The notes beneath the pieces were generated by a model. The model had not been told where the DNA came from. It did no database searches and was given only the letters and a program-made list of their open reading frames with translations. This document shows positions 18,307-26,606 of a DNA stretch of 64,000 nucleotides, piece after piece. How positions within the stretch are numbered: position 1 is the stretch's first letter; each line of letters begins with the position of its first letter. Where the stretch lies: positions 77,614-141,613 of the forward strand of contig JBNKVM010000010.1 in assembly GCA_050299175.1 (NCBI GenBank). The letters run 5' to 3'. A program made the translations under genes and the position numbers. This DNA is from JAPHTQ01 sp050299175. GTDB taxonomy: Bacteria > Pseudomonadota > Gammaproteobacteria > Thiohalomonadales > Thiohalomonadaceae.

Positions 18307-18900
18307 ATGAGCGATAATAAAGAGAAAGGTTCTCGCCGCCAGCAGATCCTCGAAGCACTGGCCCATGAACTGGAACAAAGCCCAGGTCAACGTATTACGA
18401 CTGCCGGTCTGGCACGTGCGGTGGGCGTTTCCGAGGCAGCGCTCTATCGACACTTTCCTAGCAAGGCAAAAATGTTTGAAGGGCTGATCGAGTTCATCGA
18501 AGAAACGGTGTTTGGCCTGATCAACCGCATACTCAGTGACGAAAAAACCGCCAGCGGACGTTGCGAAAAAATTATGCTGGTCCTGCTGGGTTTTTCAGCC
18601 CGTAATCCTGGCATTAGTCGGATTCTGGTTGGCGATGCCCTGACCGGTGAAACCGAGCGACTACGCCAACGCATCGGTCAGTTTTTTGATCGTATAGAAA
18701 GCCAGTTCAAGCAGATTCTGCGCGAAGCAGAACTGGCAGGAGAATTACAGGGAAAACAACACGCTACCGCTACCGCCAACCTGTTACTTGCCATGGCAGA
18801 AGGCAGAATGAATCAATATGTGCGCAGTGGTTTCAAACGTTCACCCATGCAGGAGTGGGATGAACAGTGGCCGATACTTGCAGCTACTGTGTTTAAGTAG
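18307..18900 (+). CDS. slmA: nucleoid occlusion factor SlmA
   Basis: A 197-residue TetR-family DNA-binding protein. The helix-turn-helix region RITTAGLARAVGVSEAALYR and the following HFPSKAKMFEGLIEFIEE are closely like E. coli SlmA, as is the ARNPGISRILVGDAL segment. SlmA bound to its chromosomal sites blocks FtsZ ring assembly over the nucleoid. In many gammaproteobacteria it lies beside dut/argB, as here. This is a housekeeping regulator rather than a drug-efflux repressor. Confidence 0.93.
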   Translation: MSDNKEKGSRRQQILEALAHELEQSPGQRITTAGLARAVGVSEAALYRHFPSKAKMFEGLIEFIEETVFGLINRILSDEKTASGRCEKIMLVLLGFSARNPGISRILVGDALTGETERLRQRIGQFFDRIESQFKQILREAELAGELQGKQHATATANLLLAMAEGRMNQYVRSGFKRSPMQEWDEQWPILAATVFK

Positions 18901-18913
18901 CTGCGAACCTCGT

Positions 18914-19552
18914 CTAGCGAAGCTTCTTACCCTGAGCCTTAAGTTCACGAAAACGCTCCAGGTCTTTGGCGTATTTCGCACGAATAACCTCTTTCTCCGC
19001 CTCTTTATTCTGGATGAATTCCTGCTTGCTGCTAATCTGCCGCTCCAGTGAGGCGATCTCCTTCAGCGTTCCCTCCGGTACCGTCTTACCACGACGCTCG
19101 TAATTTGCCGCCTTCTTGCGCTGCGTCTGCAGATCATCATTCAATTTGTCGATAGTATTGTTAGTAATCTCGATATTGCCATCGATTACCGCCAACTTAC
19201 GATCTCTGGCGGTAATGATCTCCTCCTCGGAAAGAAATGTCGCCAATAGCACTCTGTCGGCCGCAGCCTGCTTTTTAAGTTTTTCCTCTTCCGCGGCGGT
19301 ACGCTGCTGCTCTGCTTCCTCCTTCTCCCTGACCTTCGCCAGTTCCTCCCTGGTCAATGCTCGCTCTTTCGTCTCGACAGTAATACCCCGATTATTAATA
19401 GTCTCCGAACCTTGTTGGGCGTATTCAGGGGGAATGGCGTTACCGCACTCGCGCACCCCTTCCTTATTGGTCCAGCATTTAATCGCCGCTTGAGAGAAAG
19501 CGGGAACAGATAACAGGCTAATAGCACTAACGAGTAAAAGGATCTTTTTCAT
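18914..19552 (-). CDS. secreted coiled-coil protein with DUF4124-like N-terminus
   Basis: A 212-residue protein with a signal peptide (MKKILLLVSAISLLSVPAFS ending before QAA) and an N-terminal two-cysteine stretch KCWTNKEGVRECGNAIPPEY that resembles DUF4124. The rest is a long, highly charged coiled coil rich in Glu, Lys and Arg (about 80-212). It should be periplasmic. Its function is unknown. It is convergent with slmA and divergent from the TauE-like gene. The frame starts four codons earlier; MKKILLL begins the signal peptide. Confidence 0.75.
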   Translation of the reverse strand: MKKILLLVSAISLLSVPAFSQAAIKCWTNKEGVRECGNAIPPEYAQQGSETINNRGITVETKERALTREELAKVREKEEAEQQRTAAEEEKLKKQAAADRVLLATFLSEEEIITARDRKLAVIDGNIEITNNTIDKLNDDLQTQRKKAANYERRGKTVPEGTLKEIASLERQISSKQEFIQNKEAEKEVIRAKYAKDLERFRELKAQGKKLR

Positions 19553-19629
19553 CGCACTCATCACAATCGTGGTTGCCAGACATGGTTACAGTATACTGAC
19601 AGTTTATGTGGATTCCATAGGCTAAAACC

Positions 19630-20385
19630 GTGCTCCCCATCGAACAAATCCTGTTGTTCATCATCTCCCTGGTCGCCAATCTCTTTTCAGCCTTCGCTGG
19701 GGGCGGGGCAGGTCTGCTGCAACTACCTGCGTTAATCTTTCTCGGTTTGCCCTTCGGTATCGCCCTGGCGACCCACAAAGTTGCCAGTGTTGCACTGGGC
19801 GTTGGCGCCACCCTGCGCCATCTACGCCAGGGTGGCCTGGAACGTCGCTTCGTGCTCTTCATCCTTGCCTGTGGTCTACCCGGTGTTATATTCGGTGCGA
19901 GTATCATCCTGCAGGTACCCGATCGCAGTGCCCAAATAGCACTCGGTGTGCTTACTGTGACACTGGGTCTCTACTCAGGGTTCAAAAAGGAGCTGGGCCA
20001 GGAGGATAAGCCACGCAACAGGGAAGGAAACGGGTTATGGTTGGGCGGTACCGTACTTTTTGCCATCGGCATACTGAACGGCTCACTCACATCCGGAACA
20101 GGCCTTTTTGTCACCCTCTGGCTGGTACGCTGGTTCGGTCTCGATTACCAGCGAGCTGTCGCCTACACCCTGGTACTGGTCGGTATCTTCTGGAACGGCA
20201 GTGGTGCAGTAACACTGGGCATTCTGGGTGATATTCGCTGGGAGTGGCTGCCTGCCCTGTTGCTGGGTTCTTTAATCGGCGGTTATTTTGGCGCCCACCT
20301 GGCGATACGTCACGGCAATCGGGCAATCAAACGGGTTTTCGAAATCGTCACTATATTGGTCGGCACAAAACTGATCCTCGGCTAA
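19630..20385 (+). CDS. TauE/SafE family membrane transporter
   Basis: A 251-residue membrane protein with about eight helices in two repeated halves, typical of the TauE/SafE (sulfite/organosulfonate exporter) family. The half-repeats contain GGGAGLLQLPALIFLGLPFG and NGSLTSGTGLFVTLWLV, the glycine-rich family signature. Substrates range over sulfite, sulfoacetate and other anions, and this one cannot be assigned. The start is GTG. It is convergent with fetB, whose stop is one base away. Confidence 0.88.
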   Translation: MLPIEQILLFIISLVANLFSAFAGGGAGLLQLPALIFLGLPFGIALATHKVASVALGVGATLRHLRQGGLERRFVLFILACGLPGVIFGASIILQVPDRSAQIALGVLTVTLGLYSGFKKELGQEDKPRNREGNGLWLGGTVLFAIGILNGSLTSGTGLFVTLWLVRWFGLDYQRAVAYTLVLVGIFWNGSGAVTLGILGDIRWEWLPALLLGSLIGGYFGAHLAIRHGNRAIKRVFEIVTILVGTKLILG

Positions 20386-20386
20386 C

Positions 20387-21184
20387 CTAGCCTTTTTTTA
20401 ATCTATCCAGTCGCAAACGTTCACGCTCGTCAAACAACCGTTTGGAGCCGAGCCAGACCGCAGCAAGGGTACCGAAACCAGTACCACTGGCAATCAGAAA
20501 CATAATCAGAATTTGATACTTCACCGCTTCCAACGGTGGACTTCCGGCCAGGATCTGACCGGTCATCATCCCCGGCAAGCTAATCACCCCTGCGGCGGCC
20601 ATAGCATTAACGATAGGTACCAGCCCCACACGCATACTCTCACGTCGAATATCACTGATCGCCGTCGATGCGGTTTGTCCCAGCATCAACCTAGCCTCGA
20701 TCACCTGGCGCTGCTGCCATGCCATGGTCGTTAGACGATCCAGACCAAGGGCGATCCCATTCATGGTATTACCGAGTAACATCCCCAGCAGAGGAATCGC
20801 ATACTGCGGTAGATACCATGGCGCCGGCTGAATCAGGATGACCAGTGCCATGACGGTAACGGTGAAAGCCGAAACGAACATCGACAAAGTACCAACCCCG
20901 TAACCCCACAGTCCGGCAAAACGACGCTCCTGTCGCGCCATTACTTCACGTCCGGCGACCAGCAACATAATCAACGCCAACAGCCCGACCCATAGCAGGG
21001 TGGCATTCTCGAACAACACTTTGAGAACGAAGCCAATCAGCGACAACTGCACCGTGGTGCGTAGAGCCGCGACCAGCAGACGCCGCTCGATACCGAAATG
21101 CATGCGCCAACTGATCGCCGCCAGCAGTAGAACCAGAGTGGAAGCCAGTGCCAGATCCAGGGGTGACAGCGAGATAGCATCCAT
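20387..21184 (-). CDS. fetB: FetB-type ABC exporter permease
   Basis: A 265-residue permease with about six to seven helices of the FetB/YbbM (UPF0014) family. Characteristic segments are LRTTVQLSLIGFVLK, LLGMLLGNTMNGIALGLDR, the conserved ARLMLGQTASTA, and VNAMAAAGVISLPGMMTGQI. With FetA it exports iron in E. coli and protects against peroxide stress. The frame extends 29 codons upstream into fetA; the ATG used shares one base with the fetA stop (TGATG), so translation is coupled. Confidence 0.92.
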   Translation of the reverse strand: MDAISLSPLDLALASTLVLLLAAISWRMHFGIERRLLVAALRTTVQLSLIGFVLKVLFENATLLWVGLLALIMLLVAGREVMARQERRFAGLWGYGVGTLSMFVSAFTVTVMALVILIQPAPWYLPQYAIPLLGMLLGNTMNGIALGLDRLTTMAWQQRQVIEARLMLGQTASTAISDIRRESMRVGLVPIVNAMAAAGVISLPGMMTGQILAGSPPLEAVKYQILIMFLIASGTGFGTLAAVWLGSKRLFDERERLRLDRLKKG

Positions 21185-21783
21185 CACTTCACCTCCTCGA
21201 TCTTTCCATCCACGATGCGAAGGTGCCGATCGGAAACCCGTTGCATCTGTGCACTGTCGTGACTGACCCATAGCAGAGAGATGCCACGTTCACGCCGTAG
21301 TTCACGCAGCACAGACTCCACGCGTTCCACGTTCTGCGCATCGAGACTGGCGGTGGGCTCGTCGAGTAACAGTACCTGCGGTTCGTTTTGCAATAGTCGC
21401 AGTAACGCCAGTCGCTGCCGCTCCCCGGTGGAACAGTTGGCCACCTGCCACTGCATGACCTCAGCGGAAAAACCCAGTGCGTCCAGCAGTGAGTCGTCTA
21501 CCTGCCAGAAATGCTCGCCGACACTCTCACCCCACCACTGACTCTCCGCCGACAACATCCCCACACGACTGCGCCACTGATGCGCACGCAAGCTGCTGCA
21601 CAGTGTATCGTCCAGCCAGATTTCACCAGCGTGTTGGTCCAGATCGGCGATCGCCCGTAGCAGCAGGGTCTTGCCCGCACCGCTGGGACCGGCGATGGTC
21701 ACACACTCGCCGGCTGCCAGTTCCAGCTCGATCGGTCCCACATGCCGGGTCACCAGCCCCTTGATTCTCAAACCTGTCGCCAC
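21184..21783 (-). CDS. fetA: FetA-type ABC exporter ATP-binding protein
   Basis: A 199-residue ATPase subunit, compact as in the FetA family. Walker A is GPSGAGKTLLLR, the ABC signature is CSTGERQRLALLR, Walker B is VLLLDEPTASLD, and the H-loop is VSHDSAQM. It powers the FetB permease encoded downstream and coupled to it. The start is GTG; no ATG is available nearby in frame. Iron export is known for the E. coli homologues; the substrate here is inference. Confidence 0.9.
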   Translation of the reverse strand: MATGLRIKGLVTRHVGPIELELAAGECVTIAGPSGAGKTLLLRAIADLDQHAGEIWLDDTLCSSLRAHQWRSRVGMLSAESQWWGESVGEHFWQVDDSLLDALGFSAEVMQWQVANCSTGERQRLALLRLLQNEPQVLLLDEPTASLDAQNVERVESVLRELRRERGISLLWVSHDSAQMQRVSDRHLRIVDGKIEEVK

Positions 21784-21866
21784 CAGACTATCTCTGCACC
21801 ACTTTTGTAATTTCCCTTTGAAATTACGCTATTTATAACAACTACACCAGAACACAGGAATAGCCT

Positions 21867-22103
21867 ATGTCCGAACCTACCATCGCTCAAAAATCGCCCA
21901 TTACCCTTGAACTGGAAGCCGGTGACTACTGGTTCTGCACCTGCGGCAAAAGTGCAGGCCAGCCTTTCTGCGACGGCTCGCACAAGGGCAGCGAATTTGC
22001 ACCGCAAAAATTTACCGTCGAGCAAAAACGCCGTGTGGCGCTCTGTGGCTGCAAACACAGCCAGGAAGGTCATCTCTGCGATGGCACCCATCTCAAGCTC
22101 TGA
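21867..22103 (+). CDS. CDGSH iron-sulfur domain protein
   Basis: A 78-residue protein with two tandem CDGSH-type domains. The first has WFCTCGKSAGQPFCDGSH (a C-x-C-x(n)-C-x3-H 2Fe-2S site) and the second LCGCKHSQEGHLCDGTH. The histidine-coordinated clusters of this family are redox- and pH-sensitive and can be donated to other proteins. It is monocistronic, divergent from fetAB, and followed by a bidirectional terminator. A connection to iron export by the adjacent fetAB is plausible but not shown. Confidence 0.93.
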   Translation: MSEPTIAQKSPITLELEAGDYWFCTCGKSAGQPFCDGSHKGSEFAPQKFTVEQKRRVALCGCKHSQEGHLCDGTHLKL

Positions 22104-22117
22104 TTCAATCTATTGCA

Positions 22118-22149
22118 TAAAAAAGGCGCCCAATGGGCGCCTTCTTTTT
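22118..22149. terminator. bidirectional terminator between CDGSH gene and amtB
   Basis: Perfect 9-bp stem AAGGCGCCC-AAT-GGGCGCCTT flanked by an A-run on the left and a T-run on the right, serving both convergent genes. Confidence 0.92.
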
Positions 22150-22171
22150 ACTGCAGGTTTCAGCGTATCGC

Positions 22172-23428
22172 TTAGATACCGGAACCTTTGGAGCCGGTGA
22201 ACTCCGGATAGGCTTCCAGGCCACACTCGGAGATATCGACACCTTCGTACTCTTCTTCTTCGCTGACGCGCAAGCCCATAACGGCCTTGATCACCATCCA
22301 GACTACGAAGCTGGAGACAAAGACCCAGCCGAAGATGGTCACGATACCAATCAGCTGAGCGGTCAGTGTGGCATCAGAGTTTGTCCAAACTACTGCCAGC
22401 AGACCCCAGATACCGACGACACCGTGAACGGAGATGGCACCAACCGGATCGTCGATCTTCAGCTTGTCCAAAGTAATGATGGAGAAGACAACCAAGATAC
22501 CGCCGATAGCGCCAACCAAAGTAGATTCCATCGGAGTACCCGCCAGCGGCTCGGCAGTGATGGCAACCAGACCAGCCAGGGCGCCGTTGAGGGCCATAGT
22601 CAGGTCAGCCTTACCGAACAGCAGACGTGCAGTGATCAGCGCAGCAACCACACCACCCGCAGCAGCGGTATTGGTGTTAACGAAAACCATGGCAACCGCG
22701 TTCGCTTCAGCAACGTTGGAAACAACCAGTTCAGAACCACCGTTAAAGCCGAACCAGCCCAGCCACAGGATAAAGGTACCCAGTGTAGCCAGCGGCATGT
22801 TGGCGCCAGGAATAGCGTTGATTTCGCCGTTCTTGCCGTACTTGCCTTTACGAGCGCCAAGCAGCAGCACACCAGCCAGCGCAGCGGTTGCACCAGTCAG
22901 GTGAACCACACCGGAACCGGCGAAGTCGAGGAAACCAAGACCGTCGAGGAAACCACCGCCCCACTTCCAGAAGCCCTGTACCGGATAGATGAAGCCGGTC
23001 ATGACAACTGCGAAGGCAAGGAAGGCCCACAGTTTCATACGCTCAGCAACCGCACCAGAAACGATGGACATAGCGGTAGCAACGAACACAACCTGGAAGA
23101 AGAAATCAGACAGGTTGGAGTAGTAGATATCACCGTTGCTGGCGAGAACTTCTTCCAGGGTGTTATCTGCGCCCAGCAGGAAGCTGATACCTGGAATAAC
23201 AGAGTTAACGCTGTCGCCGTACATGATGTTGTAACCAACCAGCATGTACATGATGCAGGCTACCGCGTACAGCACGATGTTTTTGGTAAGAATTTCGGCG
23301 GTGTTTTTCGCACGCACCAGACCGGCCTCAAGCATGGCAAAACCCGCGGCCATCCACATTACGAGTGCACCGGTTACCAGAAAGTAAAAGGTATCCAGCG
23401 CGTATTTGACTTCTGTAACTGCTTCCAT
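22172..23428 (-). CDS. amtB: ammonium transporter
   Basis: A 418-residue Amt/Rh channel with about eleven helices. An N-terminal signal-like first helix is followed by the conserved GFAMLEAGLVRAKN, DFAGSGVVHLTGA, LWLGWFGFNGGS and the C-terminal VHGVVGIWGLL. The histidines of the twin-His pore site are in the VHLTGA and SVHGVVG segments. It conducts ammonia into the cell and is plugged by GlnK when nitrogen is ample. It ends the torF-glnK-amtB operon, with 21 bases from glnK. Confidence 0.96.
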   Translation of the reverse strand: MEAVTEVKYALDTFYFLVTGALVMWMAAGFAMLEAGLVRAKNTAEILTKNIVLYAVACIMYMLVGYNIMYGDSVNSVIPGISFLLGADNTLEEVLASNGDIYYSNLSDFFFQVVFVATAMSIVSGAVAERMKLWAFLAFAVVMTGFIYPVQGFWKWGGGFLDGLGFLDFAGSGVVHLTGATAALAGVLLLGARKGKYGKNGEINAIPGANMPLATLGTFILWLGWFGFNGGSELVVSNVAEANAVAMVFVNTNTAAAGGVVAALITARLLFGKADLTMALNGALAGLVAITAEPLAGTPMESTLVGAIGGILVVFSIITLDKLKIDDPVGAISVHGVVGIWGLLAVVWTNSDATLTAQLIGIVTIFGWVFVSSFVVWMVIKAVMGLRVSEEEEYEGVDISECGLEAYPEFTGSKGSGI

Positions 23429-23449
23429 CTCGCTACCCTCCCGACGGGT

Positions 23450-23788
23450 TTAGAGCGCTTCCGGACCGGACTCACCGGTACGAATGCGGACAACTTGTTC
23501 AAGGCTGGTGACGAAGATCTTGCCGTCGCCGATCTTGCCGGTATTGGCGGCCTTGGAAACCGCTTCAATAACCTGGTCAACCAGATCGGCAGGAACCGCT
23601 GCCTCAACCTTAACCTTTGGCAGAAAATCAACCACATACTCTGCACCGCGATACAGCTCGGTGTGACCTTTCTGCCGCCCGAAACCTTTCACCTCGGTGA
23701 CGGTGATACCCTGTACGCCGATGTCGGAAAGGGCTTCACGCACGTCATCCAGCTTGAAAGGCTTGATGATTGCCGTAACCATTTTCAT
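23450..23788 (-). CDS. glnK: P-II nitrogen regulatory protein GlnK
   Basis: A 112-residue trimeric P-II signal protein. The start MKMVTAIIKPFKLDDVREAL, the uridylylation loop ELYRGAEYVVDFLPK with its conserved tyrosine, and the C-terminal IGDGKIFV plus RIRTGE are diagnostic. It reports ATP/2-oxoglutarate and glutamine status and blocks AmtB. GlnK is preferred over GlnB because it directly precedes amtB. A GGAG-like ribosome site is present in the 88-bp gap after torF, which also holds a hairpin. Confidence 0.95.
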   Translation of the reverse strand: MKMVTAIIKPFKLDDVREALSDIGVQGITVTEVKGFGRQKGHTELYRGAEYVVDFLPKVKVEAAVPADLVDQVIEAVSKAANTGKIGDGKIFVTSLEQVVRIRTGESGPEAL

Positions 23789-23811
23789 AGTGATTTATCC
23801 TCCGTTTCAGA

Positions 23812-23833
23812 CCGGGTCCGGTTAAGGACCCGG
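23812..23833. terminator. hairpin between torF and glnK
   Basis: Perfect stem CCGGGTCC-6-GGACCCGG without a T-run, 24 bases upstream of glnK. It may attenuate or protect the message between the porin gene and glnK-amtB. Confidence 0.4.
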
Positions 23834-23876
23834 CCTTGATAACACCGCAACAAGCTGCGGCATCGATGCGTTTGTC

Positions 23877-24530
23877 TTACAGATCGATAGACTTGCTAAC
23901 GCTCAGAACAACAGACATGTCGCTTACAGCAGAACCGCCTGCATCGACAGTGCCGGAGAGGTCCTTGTCAGAATTGATTACAGACAGAGTGGCATCCCAG
24001 TCACCGATAGCGGTGTTGTAACCGGCTTCAACGTAGCTACCTTTGAAGTCGTTACCCCAGCTGCCGAAGGTGACGTAAACACTTTTGTACTCAGCGGTAA
24101 CACTGGCAAAGGTGTAATCCTGGGAAGGAGTAGAATCGTAGGTACCAACAGCGTAGGTCGCGCTGATCGGACCATAACCAACACCTAGAGCACCTTCTTT
24201 ATAGGTGTTATCGAAAGCATCGTTGGTGTAGTTGTAAGTGACATAACCGATGTCGTAGGAGAAGCCTTCGTATTCACCGGCATAACCAATGTACAGGTCA
24301 TACTCCATACCAACGGTAACGTCTGCGGCCCAAACACCAACGTAAACGCCGTTCATGTCGTAATCGAGACCAGCGGAAGCGGTAGCACCTGAACCCTGAT
24401 CAACGCCACGGAAGATGTAGTCGGAAACCATACCGATGTTGGCGCTGGCGCCAGCCATCGCAGTACCGCTAACCAGAGTGGATGCGGCCAGAACCGCGCC
24501 TGCTACCAGAGATTTGGTCATCTTGCTCAT
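23877..24530 (-). CDS. TorF family putative porin
   Basis: A 217-residue outer-membrane beta-barrel. A signal peptide (MSKMTKSLVAGAVLAASTLV to about AMA) precedes the family start SANIGMVSDYIFRGVDQ and alternating aromatic strands, ending in a hydrophobic C-terminal strand (LSVSKSIDL). TorF proteins commonly lie upstream of glnK-amtB and are presumed to admit nitrogen compounds. An AGGAG lies eight bases before the chosen ATG; the frame extends eleven codons upstream. It is first in a sigma-54-type operon. Confidence 0.88.
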   Translation of the reverse strand: MSKMTKSLVAGAVLAASTLVSGTAMAGASANIGMVSDYIFRGVDQGSGATASAGLDYDMNGVYVGVWAADVTVGMEYDLYIGYAGEYEGFSYDIGYVTYNYTNDAFDNTYKEGALGVGYGPISATYAVGTYDSTPSQDYTFASVTAEYKSVYVTFGSWGNDFKGSYVEAGYNTAIGDWDATLSVINSDKDLSGTVDAGGSAVSDMSVVLSVSKSIDL

Positions 24531-24600
24531 CTGTTTACTCCTAGTGTGTGTTGTGAAAAGCACGAACCTTTTTGGCCTTACGGCCTTCGCTCTCGGCTAT

Positions 24601-24616
24601 TGCATTAGCCGTGCCA
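24601..24616 (-). promoter_or_regulatory. sigma-54 (RpoN) promoter of torF-glnK-amtB
   Basis: Reading the minus strand, TGGCACG-GCTA-ATGCA matches the -24/-12 consensus TGGCACG-N4-TTGCA with one mismatch. It lies about 70 bp upstream of the torF start. This fits the known NtrC control of glnK-amtB. Confidence 0.8.
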
Positions 24617-24710
24617 ACCCCGTTTCTCCTGTATAAACAGTTATTTATGTTTGTTTGTAATAAAATTTGCACAAAACGCGCGCACCACAATGGAATGCAT
24701 CCAGGGCAAC

Positions 24711-24740
24711 TGCACCACTACGGTGCGCTGTTCTGGTGCA
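24711..24740. promoter_or_regulatory. two overlapping NtrC binding sites (enhancer)
   Basis: TGCACCACTACGGTGCG (24711-24727) and TGCGCTGTTCTGGTGCA (24724-24740) each match the NtrC consensus TGCACY-N5-GGTGCA at all but one position. They lie about 95-140 bp upstream of the sigma-54 promoter, the usual enhancer distance. Confidence 0.78.
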
Positions 24741-24798
24741 CAAGGTGCAGAGAAATGACGTACACTAGCGGTGCACTGAAAAACGGCATTAATCCACT

Positions 24799-25050
24799 AT
24801 GGAAAAGAACGTGATCGATGAATTAAGCAAGCGCCTCGGCGAAATCCTGCCGCCTGGGGTGAACGTATTGAGAGAAGACGCGGAGAAGAATATCCGCAGC
24901 GTGCTACACGCGGCCTTCAGCAAGATGGATCTGGTGACCCGCGAAGAGTTCGAGGTACAGGCAAAGGTCCTGCAGCGCTCACGGGAAAAACTGGAAGCAC
25001 TGGAAAAACAGCTCGCCGAGCTGGAGGCAAAACTGAAACACGGGAAGTAA
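24799..25050 (+). CDS. ubiK: ubiquinone biosynthesis accessory factor UbiK
   Basis: An 83-residue protein of the UbiK/YqiC family. It has the N-terminal amphipathic helix, the VREDAEKNIRSVLHAAFSKMDL-like core near residues 24-45 and a C-terminal coiled coil. Family members bind UbiJ and membranes and help hydroxylation steps in ubiquinone synthesis under oxic conditions. Its neighbour comM matches the usual context. It is divergent from torF across the NtrC/sigma-54 region. Confidence 0.9.
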   Translation: MEKNVIDELSKRLGEILPPGVNVLREDAEKNIRSVLHAAFSKMDLVTREEFEVQAKVLQRSREKLEALEKQLAELEAKLKHGK

Positions 25051-25081
25051 GGATGCAAACACGCCGCAAGGATGAGGCGAC

Positions 25082-26587
25082 ATGTCACTAGCAATAATCC
25101 ACACTCGTGCTGCGGTCGGCATCGAAGCACCAGAAGTTATCATTGAGGTTCACTTGGCCAACGGCCTGCCCGCCCTCTCTATCGTCGGTCTGCCCGAAGC
25201 GGCAGTGAAAGAGAGCAAGGATCGGGTTCGCGCCGCCCTGCTCAACGCCCGTTTCGAATACCCGGCACGACGCATTACCGTCAGCCTCGCCCCGGCCGAT
25301 CTGCCCAAGGAGGGTGGTCGCTACGATCTACCCATCGCCCTCGGCATCCTCGCCGCCTCTGGGCAAATCCCGGCCGAGAATCTCGAACGTTATGAGTTTG
25401 TCGGTGAACTGGGACTGGGCGGACAACTGCGGCCGATACGTGGCGTATTACCTGTTGCACTGCGTTCCCGCGATGCAGGACGTAGCCTGATCACCCCCCA
25501 GCAAAACGCCGATGAAGCGGCACTGGTCAGTGGTGCCACGATCCATCCTGCAGAGCATCTACTCGATGTGGTGTCGCACCTACATGGACAGCAGCGACTC
25601 CCACTACACACAACCCCAATACCTGCTGCCAGCACAACTAATATTCCCGACCTTTCCGAAGTCTACGGCCAACCCCATGCACGCCGCGCACTGGAAATCG
25701 CTGCAGCAGGTGGCCACAGCATGTTGATGTATGGCCCACCCGGAACAGGTAAAACTATGCTAGCCAGCCGCCTGCCTGGCATCCTGCCGCCGATGAATGA
25801 AGAGGAGGCCGTAGAGAGCGCGGCGCTCTCCTCCATCAGCGAGCAGGGATTCCGTTTCGAAAACTGGGCACAGCGCAATTTTCGCGCTCCCCACCATACT
25901 GCCTCGGCGGTAGCCATGGTCGGAGGTGGCGGCCACCCCCGTCCCGGTGAAATATCACTGGCGCACAACGGTGTACTATTTCTCGATGAACTGCCTGAGT
26001 TTGATCGCAAGGTGCTTGAGGTCTTGCGGGAACCGCTGGAGTCGGGGCAGATCACCATCTCCCGTGCAGCGCGTCAGGCGCAGTTCCCTGCCCGCTTCCA
26101 ACTGGTTGCGGCGATGAATCCCTGCCCCTGCGGTTATCACGGTCACCCATCAGGACGCTGTCGCTGTACTGAAGAACAGATCGCCCGCTATCGTGGTCGA
26201 CTCTCCGGACCACTGCTGGATCGTATCGATCTGCATATTGAAGTTCCGCCACTGGCAAAAGGTGTGCTACAGGATCACGGGCAAAAGGAAGAGAACAGCG
26301 CTACGGTACGTGACAGAGTGGTGAAATGCCGTGATATACAGCAAACGCGCAACGGTAAGGCCAATGCGTTACTCGATAATCGGGAAGTGAAAAAATATTG
26401 TCGTTTAGAGGCGCGTGAGGCACAGCTGCTGGAACAAGCCACAGAAATGCTAGGGCTTTCAGCGCGCGCCCATCAGCGCATTCTCAAGCTGGCGCGGACG
26501 ATCGCCGATATGGCTCAAAGTGAGAGTATCGGGGCAAACCATCTCACCGAAGCCATCAGTTACCGAAAACTGGATCGACAGCAATAA
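25082..26587 (+). CDS. comM: ComM/YifB AAA+ helicase
   Basis: A 501-residue magnesium-chelatase-like AAA+ protein. The N-terminal Lon-like domain (about 1-180) contains ALSIVGLPEAAVKESKDRVR; the AAA+ domain shows Walker A GPPGTGKTMLAS, Walker B FLDELPEF and the sensor region NPCPCGYHGH with clustered cysteines. ComM drives branch migration of DNA recombination intermediates during natural transformation. It follows ubiK after 31 bases. Confidence 0.93.
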   Translation: MSLAIIHTRAAVGIEAPEVIIEVHLANGLPALSIVGLPEAAVKESKDRVRAALLNARFEYPARRITVSLAPADLPKEGGRYDLPIALGILAASGQIPAENLERYEFVGELGLGGQLRPIRGVLPVALRSRDAGRSLITPQQNADEAALVSGATIHPAEHLLDVVSHLHGQQRLPLHTTPIPAASTTNIPDLSEVYGQPHARRALEIAAAGGHSMLMYGPPGTGKTMLASRLPGILPPMNEEEAVESAALSSISEQGFRFENWAQRNFRAPHHTASAVAMVGGGGHPRPGEISLAHNGVLFLDELPEFDRKVLEVLREPLESGQITISRAARQAQFPARFQLVAAMNPCPCGYHGHPSGRCRCTEEQIARYRGRLSGPLLDRIDLHIEVPPLAKGVLQDHGQKEENSATVRDRVVKCRDIQQTRNGKANALLDNREVKKYCRLEAREAQLLEQATEMLGLSARAHQRILKLARTIADMAQSESIGANHLTEAISYRKLDRQQ

Positions 26588-26606
26588 CTTTTAAAGCGCA
26601 GCAACG

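Noticed and set aside
22133..23839. 568-residue open frame antisense to amtB and glnK
   Set aside because: It lies wholly opposite two well-matched genes, is rich in His/Gln/Asp shadows of their codons, and has no family-like motif or ribosome site.
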